This document shows positions 1 to 5,739 of a DNA stretch of 13,282 bases, piece after piece. The number at the start of each line of letters is the position of its first letter. The stretch's first letter is position 1. The DNA is taken from contig URSZ01000063.1 in the NCBI GenBank assembly GCA_900550635.1, forward strand, positions 1 through 13,282, written 5' to 3'. Below the pieces are notes generated by a model. The model did not search any database, was not told the DNA's origin, and saw nothing but the letters and a program-made list of their open reading frames with translations. The position numbers were made by a program, and so were the translations under genes. The stretch is from an uncultured Prevotella sp. GTDB taxonomy: Bacteria; Bacteroidota; Bacteroidia; Bacteroidales; Bacteroidaceae.

Positions 1-1500
1 ACTGTTGATTTTACCGCCGGTGTGGTCGAGGCCTACGCGGTATGTGAGCGTAAGGAAGTCGAACAGCTTGTAGTCTGCCTGGAACTTACCCCAAATCTTG
101 TCCTGCTCGTATGTATCCTTCCAGTTCTTGAGCTGGTAGTACGGGTTGGTTGCGTTGTAGGGGGTGAAGTAGTAACCCGGCGAGTTGAACGGGTCGCTCA
201 GGTCTTCCTGTGCGGTTACGCTTATGTCGCGGGGAACGTTGTAGAGCGAGAAGATAGGCGAGAGCTTCTGTCCGCCGGCAACTGCGCTGTTTTTCGAGTA
301 GGTGTAGTTGATAGAGGAGCTGAAGGTGAGCTTCTTGTTGGCCTCGTAGCTGCCGCGTGCCGAGAAAGTGTACTTGTTGTACGAGTCGGCGCGGGTGGGA
401 TAGATACCGTTGTCGTTAACGTTGGAGAGCGAAACGAAGTAGTCGCTCTTGTCGGTTGCGCCGTTGAACGACACGCTGTTGTTGAACGTAATGCCCGTGT
501 CGAAGAAGTCGCGTATGTTGTTCTTTATGGCACGGTAGCTCTTAACGCGCTGGGTGTTGTTGTAAACGTATCCGTACACCCTTTTTACGCCGTCGAAGCG
601 GGGACCCCACGAACCGTTCTCAATAGGATCGTGGTTGCCGTAAGCGCCCTGGCCGAACATGTTCTGCATTTCAACCAAGCGTGCAACCTGTGTGAACTGG
701 ATACCGCCGTTGTAGGAAACGCCGAGGCCTTTTTCGTGCTTCGAACCTTTCTTGGTGGTAATCATGATAACGCCGTTGGCAGCGCGGCTACCGTAGAGTG
801 CCGTTGCGGCAGCGCCCTTGAGCACTGTCATCTCGGCTACGTCGTCGGGGTTGATGGCTGCTGCGCCGTTACCGAAGTCGTAGTGGTGGTTGAGCTGGTC
901 CTGGTTAACACCGTCGCTCGAGGTGGTGGCGGGGTTGTCAACGGGCACACCGTCGATAACGTACAACGGCTGGTTGTTGCCGCCCAAAGAGCTGAAACCG
1001 CGGATTATGACTGAAGTCGATGAACCCGGGCCCGTGCCGGTGCTTGAAATGTCGAGGCCGGCTACCTTGCCCTGCAAGCCCGTCATGATGTCGGCGTTGC
1101 GGGCGGCGGTGATGTCCTCGTTGTCGACCTTGGTGGCCGAATAGCCCAGCGATTTCTCGTCGCGCTTGATACCGAGGGCGGTTACAACCGCGCCCTTGAG
1201 CACGTAGTCGCTGGATTTGAGCTGTACGTTCATCACGCTCTTGATAGGCAATTCCTGCGCTTCCATTCCGATGAAGGAGAAACGCAACACTTTTGCGCTG
1301 GCAGGAATGTGGGAGAGTGTGAACTTACCGTTTGCGTCGGTGTTTACGCCGACGGTCGTTCCCGGAACGCTGACTGACACGCCGAGCAGCGGCTCGCCGT
1401 TATCGGCCGAAGTGACTGTTCCGGTTACGGTCTTGACCTGTGCTTGTACGAGGAGGCATGAGAACACTCCGAGCACAAACATAATCAATCTTTTACCCAT
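1..1500 (-). CDS. SusC-like TonB-dependent outer-membrane receptor, N-terminal part (cut by window edge)
   Basis: The reverse strand is open without a stop from the ATG at 1500 to base 1, giving the first 500 residues. Residues 1-20 form a signal peptide ending in LVQA. Residues about 22-100 are a carboxypeptidase-regulatory-like beta domain. They are followed by the conserved SusC stretch VVTALGIKRDEKSLGY (residues 105-120) and the plug domain, with VIIRG near 164-168, PLYVIDGVPV (178-187) and the SusC signature LYGSRAANGVIMITTKKG (235-252). The beta barrel starts after about residue 260; full-length relatives are about 1000 residues, so roughly half is missing. Family members import oligosaccharides or peptides across the outer membrane together with a SusD lipoprotein, expected just beyond the left edge. 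No STN domain is present, so direct control through an anti-sigma FecR partner is unlikely. The ligand cannot be read from the sequence; mannan is suggested only by the neighbouring operon. Confidence 0.95.
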   Translation of the reverse strand, partial: MGKRLIMFVLGVFSCLLVQAQVKTVTGTVTSADNGEPLLGVSVSVPGTTVGVNTDANGKFTLSHIPASAKVLRFSFIGMEAQELPIKSVMNVQLKSSDYVLKGAVVTALGIKRDEKSLGYSATKVDNEDITAARNADIMTGLQGKVAGLDISSTGTGPGSSTSVIIRGFSSLGGNNQPLYVIDGVPVDNPATTSSDGVNQDQLNHHYDFGNGAAAINPDDVAEMTVLKGAAATALYGSRAANGVIMITTKKGSKHEKGLGVSYNGGIQFTQVARLVEMQNMFGQGAYGNHDPIENGSWGPRFDGVKRVYGYVYNNTQRVKSYRAIKNNIRDFFDTGITFNNSVSFNGATDKSDYFVSLSNVNDNGIYPTRADSYNKYTFSARGSYEANKKLTFSSSINYTYSKNSAVAGGQKLSPIFSLYNVPRDISVTAQEDLSDPFNSPGYYFTPYNATNPYYQLKNWKDTYEQDKIWGKFQADYKLFDFLTLTYRVGLDHTGGKINS

Positions 1501-1505
1501 AATCT

Positions 1506-1513
1506 TACTTTTG
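1506..1513 (+). promoter_or_regulatory. Candidate antisense -7 box facing into the SusC leader
   Basis: TACTTTTG on the plus strand matches the Bacteroidetes -7 consensus TAnnTTTG exactly. No TTTG lies 19-21 bases upstream, so the -33 half is missing. A transcript from here would run antisense to the SusC 5' leader and through the stem-loop at 1560-1629. The match could be chance in AT-rich DNA. Confidence 0.22.
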
Positions 1514-1559
1514 AATGTTTGACTTAATGCGTTTATTGTAGTTAATAAATATAGTCTAT

Positions 1560-1629
1560 CCGTTCCATGCACGTTTCGCTTGCAGAAGAGAGATAGAAGC
1601 AAGTGTTTCGCTGTGCGGCATGGAACCGG
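1560..1629 (-). promoter_or_regulatory. Nested stem-loop in the SusC 5' leader
   Basis: Bases 1560-1570 pair with 1618-1629 (TTCCATGC with GCATGGAA, plus CCG with CGG across a one-base bulge). Inside this, CTTGC at 1579-1583 pairs with GCAAG at 1599-1603. The structure lies between the predicted -7 box (1678-1685) and the start codon (1500), so it would sit in a 5' leader of about 170 nt. That is long for this group and suits a cis-acting RNA or a target of an antisense RNA. It matches no riboswitch class I recognise. Confidence 0.45.
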
Positions 1630-1677
1630 TTATGTATCTTTTCCTCGTTTCTCGGTTACATTTTTAATAAGATTTTG

Positions 1678-1685
1678 CAAAAGTA
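1678..1685 (-). promoter_or_regulatory. Predicted -7 box for the SusC gene
   Basis: Read on the minus strand, this is TACTTTTG, an exact match to the Bacteroidetes -7 consensus TAnnTTTG, in the context TTTGTACTTTTGC. No good TTTG -33 box occurs at the usual 19-21 bp spacing, which suggests either an activator-dependent promoter or a chance match. It implies a start near 1670 and a leader of about 170 nt. Confidence 0.5.
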
Positions 1686-2236
1686 CAAATTTATTTTCTT
1701 TAGGGCTAGTACATGTTTTACGGATTTTTATTGTTTGTTGGCTTAAAAATGCCGTAGTTGTGGAAAAATGTTATAAAAAGCCGCATTTTGCAGCTGTTTT
1801 GTATGATAAAGCCGTGAATTTTTGAATTATCAAGGCGTAGTTGGCTGACAAAAAGTCAGGTATGTTAAAATTGCGGGTTTTGAATACTTTTCGGGGGCGT
1901 ATCACGTTGTGCAGTTGTTGTTGCAAAGTGAAGTTTGCATAATCCCAAAACGGTCATTAGTAAATTAAGTAGTAACATCGGGCGCGGTTCCTTCGCCAGC
2001 TTACGCACTTCTGCGTCATCTGTCTTTGCGTCCGGCTTCGCCGTAGCAGGCTATGCCTTCAGCGGGGCGTAAAGCTGTCTGCCGGGCATAAGCACGCAAT
2101 TCGACGAAGCCTGACGACCGGTTTGGGATAATGCCCCGCCAGCCCGGCAAACGGCCGTCGGTTTCTGTCCGCGTTTTCGGGGCATGTAGCAAACGGTTTT
2201 GTGCCCGAAGGGCCATTGGTCACCGGCACCAGCCGG
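1686..2236. other. Gene-free spacer upstream of SusC with an AT-rich and a GC-rich part
   Basis: No supported gene was found. Bases 1686 to about 1975 are AT-rich and hold only a small perfect hairpin (CTGAC-AAAAA-GTCAG, 1845-1859). At about 1978 the composition switches abruptly to GC-rich and stays so to about 2236. Short ORFs on both strands in the GC-rich part show no protein-family features, no start-site context and strange composition (rich in Arg, Pro and Cys), so they are treated as spurious. The block could be a dispersed intergenic repeat or decayed DNA, and I recognise no RNA family in it. Confidence 0.5.
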
Positions 2237-2255
2237 ACGGGTTTTCAGGGGGCAA

Positions 2256-2318
2256 AAAATTAGTGGCTTGCTTTTTAAAATTAGTGGCTCGGATTTTGAA
2301 ATCCGAGCCACTAATTTT
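2256..2318. repeat. 3 x 21-nt array, copy A; also a perfect 20-bp inverted repeat (possible bidirectional terminator)
   Basis: Three abutting 21-nt units (2256-2276, 2277-2297, 2298-2318) share the frame AAAA/GAAA, 13 variable bases, TTTT. Units 1 and 2 both contain TTAGTGGCT. Unit 3 is an inverted copy of unit 2, so 2277-2296 and 2299-2318 form a perfect 20-bp stem around TG. A-run, GC-containing stem, T-run is the form of a bidirectional intrinsic terminator and could end fic transcription. The flanks (cgggttttca on the left, ttcctt...gtgggg on the right) match copy B at 4549-4611. Confidence 0.85.
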
Positions 2319-2397
2319 TTCCTTGCTCCGATGTGGGGTAAACGCATTGAAAATCAGTTTTCGTTTTTCCGCGCCGGAAACCGCCGTTGCAGAGACG

Positions 2398-2428
2398 CGA
2401 TTCATCGCGGCCGCGTCGCGCGGCACCG
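2398..2428. repeat. Dispersed GC-rich hairpin repeat, copy 1
   Basis: This 31-bp core differs from the one at 4715-4745 at a single base. It contains the palindrome CGCGAT-TC-ATCGCG (2396-2409) followed by a second GC-rich block (CCGCGTCGCGCGGCACCG). Short hairpins with a CGCGATTCATCGCG core are common REP-like intergenic repeats in Bacteroidetes. It occurs at a fixed place to the right of array A, as its partner does next to array B. Confidence 0.75.
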
Positions 2429-2481
2429 AATTTGGCTACGCCCTGGCGTCCGCCCGTTTCCCGTGCGGGGCTTTTATATCC

Positions 2482-2516
2482 GCATGCGGGGCGCATGTTG
2501 CATATCCCCGGCATGC
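2482..2516 (-). terminator. Candidate stem-loop downstream of fic
   Basis: GCATGCGGGG (2482-2491) pairs with CCCCGGCATGC (2506-2516) with one bulged base. On the minus strand it lies about 63 bp after the fic stop codon and is followed by GGATATAAAAG, with no T-run. It may be a transcript end or processing structure, but as an intrinsic terminator it is weak. Confidence 0.3.
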
Positions 2517-2536
2517 TATATATAATAATGTGTATC

Positions 2537-2566
2537 CGCCGCGCGGCGCACGGCGCGGCGGGGTGT
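2537..2566. repeat. 30-bp GC-rich direct repeat, copy 1 (after the fic stop)
   Basis: These 30 bp are identical, in the same orientation, to 3168-3197. Each copy contains an 8-bp self-complementary stem (CGCCGCGC with GCGCGGCG around an 8-nt loop). Copy 1 begins 12 bp after the fic stop codon in the direction of transcription. The stem could act at an mRNA 3' end, although no T-run follows it. Confidence 0.85.
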
Positions 2567-2578
2567 CATGGCGGTATG

Positions 2579-3127
2579 TCAGGGTTCGTAGCCCTCGTAG
2601 TAGTAGGATTGTTCGAGCCCTTTGAAGATAATTTCGCGGTCGTCCACCTTGTCGGTCAGCGCCCGGGCGAGCAGGGTGCGGAGTTCGAGGTCGTTCACCG
2701 GGCTGCGCTCCATGGCTTGCAGGTACGCCGTTTTGCTGACGGCCGCCCAGTCTACCACGCGGCCGAGGCGTTTTTTCAGTATCATGTCGAGCCAAATGCG
2801 GCCGGCGCGCCCGTTGCCTTCCATGAAAGGGTGGGCAATGTTCATTTCCACGTACTTTGCTATTATCTCGTCGAACGTGTTTTCGGGCATTTTTTCGATG
2901 ATGGGCAGGATTGCGTCTAAGTAGAGGCAGTTGGCAAAGCGGAATCCTCCTTTCGAGATGTTGAGCCGGCGTATTTTGCCCGCAAACTCATAAAGCCCTC
3001 CGAACAGGCCGGCGTGTATGTCGCACAGCCCTTTTACCGTTCCCGTTTCGATACGGTTTATTTGCCCGCTGTCGAACAGGGCGCGCGCCTTTTCAAGGCT
3101 GAGACGGTCTATTTCGTTCGTGTTCAT
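2579..3127 (-). CDS. fic: Fic-domain protein, probable class III (self-inhibited) AMP-transferase
   Basis: This is a complete 182-residue protein. The catalytic Fic motif HPFMEGNGRAGR starts at His99; the upstream flap segment YEFAGKIRRLNISKGGF (residues 46-62) is typical. Fic enzymes usually move AMP from ATP to a hydroxyl of a target protein. The C-terminal end carries S174-YYY-E178-G179, fitting the inhibitory motif [S/T]xxxE[G/N]. A motif at the C-terminus is the class III arrangement known from the Neisseria meningitidis Fic protein, in which the last helix blocks the ATP site. This explains why no separate antitoxin gene is visible. No signal peptide is present, so it should be cytoplasmic. 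It starts 70 bp after the phosphatase stop with no obvious promoter, so it may be co-transcribed. 30-bp direct repeats lie on both sides. The target is unknown. Confidence 0.93.
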   Translation of the reverse strand: MNTNEIDRLSLEKARALFDSGQINRIETGTVKGLCDIHAGLFGGLYEFAGKIRRLNISKGGFRFANCLYLDAILPIIEKMPENTFDEIIAKYVEMNIAHPFMEGNGRAGRIWLDMILKKRLGRVVDWAAVSKTAYLQAMERSPVNDLELRTLLARALTDKVDDREIIFKGLEQSYYYEGYEP

Positions 3128-3167
3128 GTGTTTTATGTATGTGGCGAGGCCGGGTTGCGTTGCGTTA

Positions 3168-3197
3168 CGCCGCGCGGCGCACGGCGCGGCGGGGTGT
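3168..3197. repeat. 30-bp GC-rich direct repeat, copy 2 (after the phosphatase stop)
   Basis: This is identical over 30 bp to 2537-2566 and sits directly at the phosphatase stop codon, with which it shares one base. The two copies lie 631 bp apart and bracket the fic gene. The 8-bp stem in each copy could shape the phosphatase mRNA 3' end while allowing read-through into fic. Confidence 0.85.
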
Positions 3198-4423
3198 TAT
3201 TTGTGCAGCTGGCGGGTTATGCAGTTGTTCATGGTGCGCACGGCGAATTTGTAGAACTTCGAGTCGCCGTATTTCTTGAGGTCGATGATACAGCTGCCTG
3301 CCGGTGCGGGCACTTCGCCCACTTTCTGCCAGTTGTCCTTTCCGCCGGTGGACTTGTTGTTTGTTGTGGCCATGTATATCCATGCCGCGGCCTTGGGGTT
3401 GTCGCATTTCCACGACAGTATGGCCTTGTCGTCGTACTTGGCTGCTTGCAGGTCGTATATGTCGTTCTTGCCGTAGAAGGATGTGCCGTCGAGTTCGTAG
3501 AGCACGTCGTCGGGCACGTCGAAGTCCATGAACTCGCATATCGTCGGCAGGATGTCGGTGTGCGACAGTGTGGGGCGGCCGAACTGTGCGTTGCGTTTCT
3601 TGAGGTTGGTGGCCATCCATACTGTGCGTTCGCGTGCCGACTGCCCGCCGTGGTTGTGTCCGTCGTTGCCGCGTCCGTGGTCGGTTACGATTATCACGAG
3701 CCATTCTTCGTCGTTGTTCTTTTCGCGGTATTTTACCGCTTCCCAAACGTCGCGCAGCAGCGAGTCGGTGGCCGTTATGCTCCAGTCGCTGTGTTCGCCG
3801 TTGCCTTTGATGTGGAAGGCGTCGTCGGTGTACCACAGGTAGACCCAGTTGAGGTCGGGGGCATTGGTGCGTATGTTCTTGGCGGCCTCGGCGCACACGT
3901 GGGCGTCGATGTCGAAGATGTGGAAGTCGCCCGGTTTGTTGGGGAAGTTGGTCTTGTCGTTGTCGTAGCCGTCGAACACGTAGTCAATCTTGAGGTTGCC
4001 TGTCTCGGGCTTGCCTTCGCCCAGCAGCACGGTGCGGTTGTCGGTCCACGAGGAGTAGATGGCGGTGGTAACTGGGCGCGACTGGTTTTTGGCAATGCGG
4101 AAGATGGTGGGGTAGTTGTAGTTCTCCTGTATGTTGCTGTTGCCGCGCACGTTGTGCTTGTTCATCCACGTGCCGGTGATTATGTTGGAGTAGCCTATGG
4201 CGGAGATGGTGGGCGTTTCGCTGTACATGCCCACGTCGCCGCCGCAGTATGCGCGGGCGTAGCCGCCTTCTTCGGCAATGTCCATTATTGTGTGGGGTTT
4301 GAGCCGCTCTATGCAGTCGGCCGGAATGCCGTCGACGATGACGAACAGGGTTTTGCGGGTTTTTGCTTCGGAGCAAACGAATGCCGTTGCGAGGAGCAGC
4401 AGCGTGAGGACGGTTTTTTTCAT
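3197..4423 (-). CDS. Secreted alkaline-phosphatase-superfamily enzyme (nucleotide pyrophosphatase/phosphodiesterase type)
   Basis: Starting from the ATG at 4423 gives 408 residues. A longer in-frame start at 4456 is rejected because it overlaps the predicted -7 box (4454-4461) and the inner start gives a clean signal peptide, MKKTVLTLLLLATAFVCSEA. Metal-site residues fit the phosphodiesterase branch: D31 in FVIVDGIP, probable nucleophile T72 in ETPTISAIGYSN, D200/H204 in YTDDAFHIKG, D248-H249 in VTDHGRG, and GHNHGG (255-260). The spacing D-x3-H and then D-H matches nucleotide pyrophosphatases. Residues from about 330 to 408 look like a fibronectin-type-III-like beta domain (AILSWKC, WQKVGEV, FYKFAVRT). 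It is predicted to be periplasmic. The substrate is not readable; a phosphodiester on a glycan or a nucleotide is possible. Its own promoter separates it from the mannosidase operon. Confidence 0.88.
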   Translation of the reverse strand: MKKTVLTLLLLATAFVCSEAKTRKTLFVIVDGIPADCIERLKPHTIMDIAEEGGYARAYCGGDVGMYSETPTISAIGYSNIITGTWMNKHNVRGNSNIQENYNYPTIFRIAKNQSRPVTTAIYSSWTDNRTVLLGEGKPETGNLKIDYVFDGYDNDKTNFPNKPGDFHIFDIDAHVCAEAAKNIRTNAPDLNWVYLWYTDDAFHIKGNGEHSDWSITATDSLLRDVWEAVKYREKNNDEEWLVIIVTDHGRGNDGHNHGGQSARERTVWMATNLKKRNAQFGRPTLSHTDILPTICEFMDFDVPDDVLYELDGTSFYGKNDIYDLQAAKYDDKAILSWKCDNPKAAAWIYMATTNNKSTGGKDNWQKVGEVPAPAGSCIIDLKKYGDSKFYKFAVRTMNNCITRQLHK

Positions 4424-4453
4424 GGTGTTTTGATAGTTTTTTGTTGTTTGCCC

Positions 4454-4485
4454 CAAAGTTAACTATTACGGTTCTTATGGCGAAA
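4454..4485 (-). promoter_or_regulatory. Predicted promoter of the phosphatase (-fic) unit
   Basis: The minus strand reads TAACTTTG at 4461-4454, an exact TAnnTTTG -7 box. TTTC lies 20 bp upstream (4485-4482), three of four bases of the -33 box TTTG. The implied 5' leader to the ATG at 4423 is about 25 nt. This placement decides the start codon of the downstream gene. Confidence 0.6.
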
Positions 4486-4548
4486 TAAAGTGCCGCCTTT
4501 TTTGTCCGTCTTTCCGGGGCGTTTTTCAAACGGGTTTTCAAGGGACAA

Positions 4549-4611
4549 AAAATATGTCTGACATATTTTAAAATAGGTCAGACATATTTTGAATTATGTG
4601 CCTTGTATTTT
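4549..4611. repeat. 3 x 21-nt array, copy B; nearly perfect long palindrome (possible terminator of the mannan operon)
   Basis: There are three abutting units (4549-4569, 4570-4590, 4591-4611). Unit 1 is itself a perfect palindrome around one T (AAAATATGTC and GACATATTTT). Unit 2 is its inverted copy with one mismatch, so the pair can form a 21-bp stem. Unit 3 contains TATGTGCCTTG, shared with unit 3 of copy C. Read on the minus strand, the stem ends in a T-run about 140 bp after the manA stop, so it could terminate the operon. The 43 bp after the array agree with those after copy A at 32 positions. Confidence 0.85.
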
Positions 4612-4714
4612 TTCCTTTCTCCCGGGTGGGGCTAACGCGCTGAATTTTAGTTTTCAAATTTTGCGACCAAAAAGGCCTGTTTTTCGTGCACGGTTTTTCC
4701 ACCCTTGAGATACA

Positions 4715-4745
4715 CGATTCATCGCGACCGCGTCGCGCGGCACCG
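4715..4745. repeat. Dispersed GC-rich hairpin repeat, copy 2
   Basis: This 31-bp core differs from 2398-2428 at one base. It lies 11 bp beyond the manA stop codon in the transcription direction and 103 bp to the right of array B, mirroring the array A arrangement. It contains CGATTCATCG followed by a GC-rich block. REP-like; a role in protecting mRNA 3' ends is possible but not shown. Confidence 0.75.
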
Positions 4746-4755
4746 GCCGGGGCAG

Positions 4756-5730
4756 TCAGCGGATGTAGGTGGTGAGCAGTACGGCACTTTCTTCGGGCAT
4801 TATCTCGATACCGGCCGTGTCGGCGGGGATGAGGATTGTCTCGCCCCGGCGTATGCTCTCGGTGTGGCCTCCGGCATCCTTTACCGTGGCATTACCGGCC
4901 GTGCATATGAGGATGAGGAACGAGCCGAGGGCGGCGATGTCCTTGGCAAAGGGACGGTCGATGTCGAGGAGCGAGGTGGTGAAATACTTGCAGTCCACGA
5001 GGAGGCATTCCTTGTTCTTTTCGCGCGTGTAGGCGGTGCGGTAGTCGGGCTGCACGGTGTAGTCGATAGCCGCTTTGGACAGTTCGGTGTGCAGTTCGCG
5101 CGGCTTGCCGTCGAGCCCGAGGCGGCCGAAGTCGTAAATCCTGTAGGTGATGTTCGACGTCTGCTGTATTTCTGCAATGAACGAGCCCGCGCCTATGCTG
5201 TGTATTCGTCCGGCGGGGAGGAAGAACACGTCGCCGGGGGATACGCGGTAGTCGCGGAGTACGTCGGTAATGGTGTGGTCCTCTACCTTTGCGGCATACT
5301 CGTCGGGGGTGATTTGCTTGCTTAGTCCTGACATGAGGTGTGCGCCCTCGTCGGCACCTACCACATACCACATCTCGGTCTTGCCCTTGGAACCGTTGTG
5401 CCTCCTGGCCGCGAGTTCGTCATTGGGGTGCACCTGTATCGAGAGGTCCTGTCTGGCGTCGATGAACTTGATGAGCAGGGGGAACTCGTTGCCCGTCCTT
5501 GCGTAGTTGCGCTTTCCGATGAGGCGGTCCTTGAACTGCGCGACAAGTTCGCTGATTGTGCGGCCGGCGTATTCGCCGTTGGCGACGACCGACTCGTTGC
5601 CCCGCACGTCCGAGAGCTCCCAGCTTTCGCCTATGTTGTGCTGCGTGGTTTCGATGTGTTTGAACGGGGCTATTTTCTCGCCGCCCCATACGAGGCTCTT
5701 TAAAATGGGTACGAACTTTAAAGGATACAT
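4756..5730 (-). CDS. manA: Mannose-6-phosphate isomerase, class I
   Basis: This 324-residue protein has the length of the short, Bacillus-type class I enzymes. It is a cupin zinc enzyme that interconverts mannose-6-phosphate and fructose-6-phosphate in the cytoplasm. Visible hallmarks are the early LKSLVWGGEKI, the zinc-site IQVHPND (H101), GKTEMWYV (E119), PAGRIHSIGAG (H177) and the catalytic-arginine segment QQTSNITYRIYDFGR (R197). No signal peptide is present. It is the last gene of the operon, 9 bp after the ROK kinase stop, so translation is probably coupled. In this setting it feeds mannose released by the upstream mannosidases into glycolysis. It could also serve the reverse direction for GDP-mannose, but the operon favours catabolism. 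Confidence 0.96.
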   Translation of the reverse strand: MYPLKFVPILKSLVWGGEKIAPFKHIETTQHNIGESWELSDVRGNESVVANGEYAGRTISELVAQFKDRLIGKRNYARTGNEFPLLIKFIDARQDLSIQVHPNDELAARRHNGSKGKTEMWYVVGADEGAHLMSGLSKQITPDEYAAKVEDHTITDVLRDYRVSPGDVFFLPAGRIHSIGAGSFIAEIQQTSNITYRIYDFGRLGLDGKPRELHTELSKAAIDYTVQPDYRTAYTREKNKECLLVDCKYFTTSLLDIDRPFAKDIAALGSFLILICTAGNATVKDAGGHTESIRRGETILIPADTAGIEIMPEESAVLLTTYIR

Positions 5731-5739
5731 ATTTCGGTT

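Noticed and set aside
22..1014. 330-residue plus-strand ORF
   Set aside because: It is antisense to a continuous SusC frame with the family's plug motifs; the product is Val-rich and featureless.
1560..1629. Invertible promoter flanked by inverted repeats
   Set aside because: The repeats are short (about 11 bp with a bulge), the interval between them is 47 bp, and the predicted -7 box lies outside it. No invertase gene is in view, so a leader hairpin is the simpler reading.
1580..1825. 81-residue plus-strand ORF in the SusC upstream region
   Set aside because: It overlaps the predicted SusC promoter and leader stem-loop, has no family features and lies in AT-rich spacer DNA.
2016..2625. Several overlapping short ORFs on both strands (66-164 residues)
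   Set aside because: They cross the 21-nt array and hairpin repeats and overlap each other in several frames. Their products are rich in Arg, Pro and Cys, as expected for spurious ORFs in GC-rich repeats.
4424..4456. Upstream start codon for the phosphatase
   Set aside because: It overlaps the -7 box at 4454-4461, and the inner ATG at 4423 begins directly with a signal peptide.
3014..4462. 482-residue plus-strand ORF, longer than the gene opposite it
   Set aside because: The reverse strand encodes a signal peptide and a full set of phosphodiesterase metal-site motifs in order. The plus-strand product is a Val/Ala/Gly/Cys-rich sequence with no domain features, typical of the antisense of a GC-rich gene.
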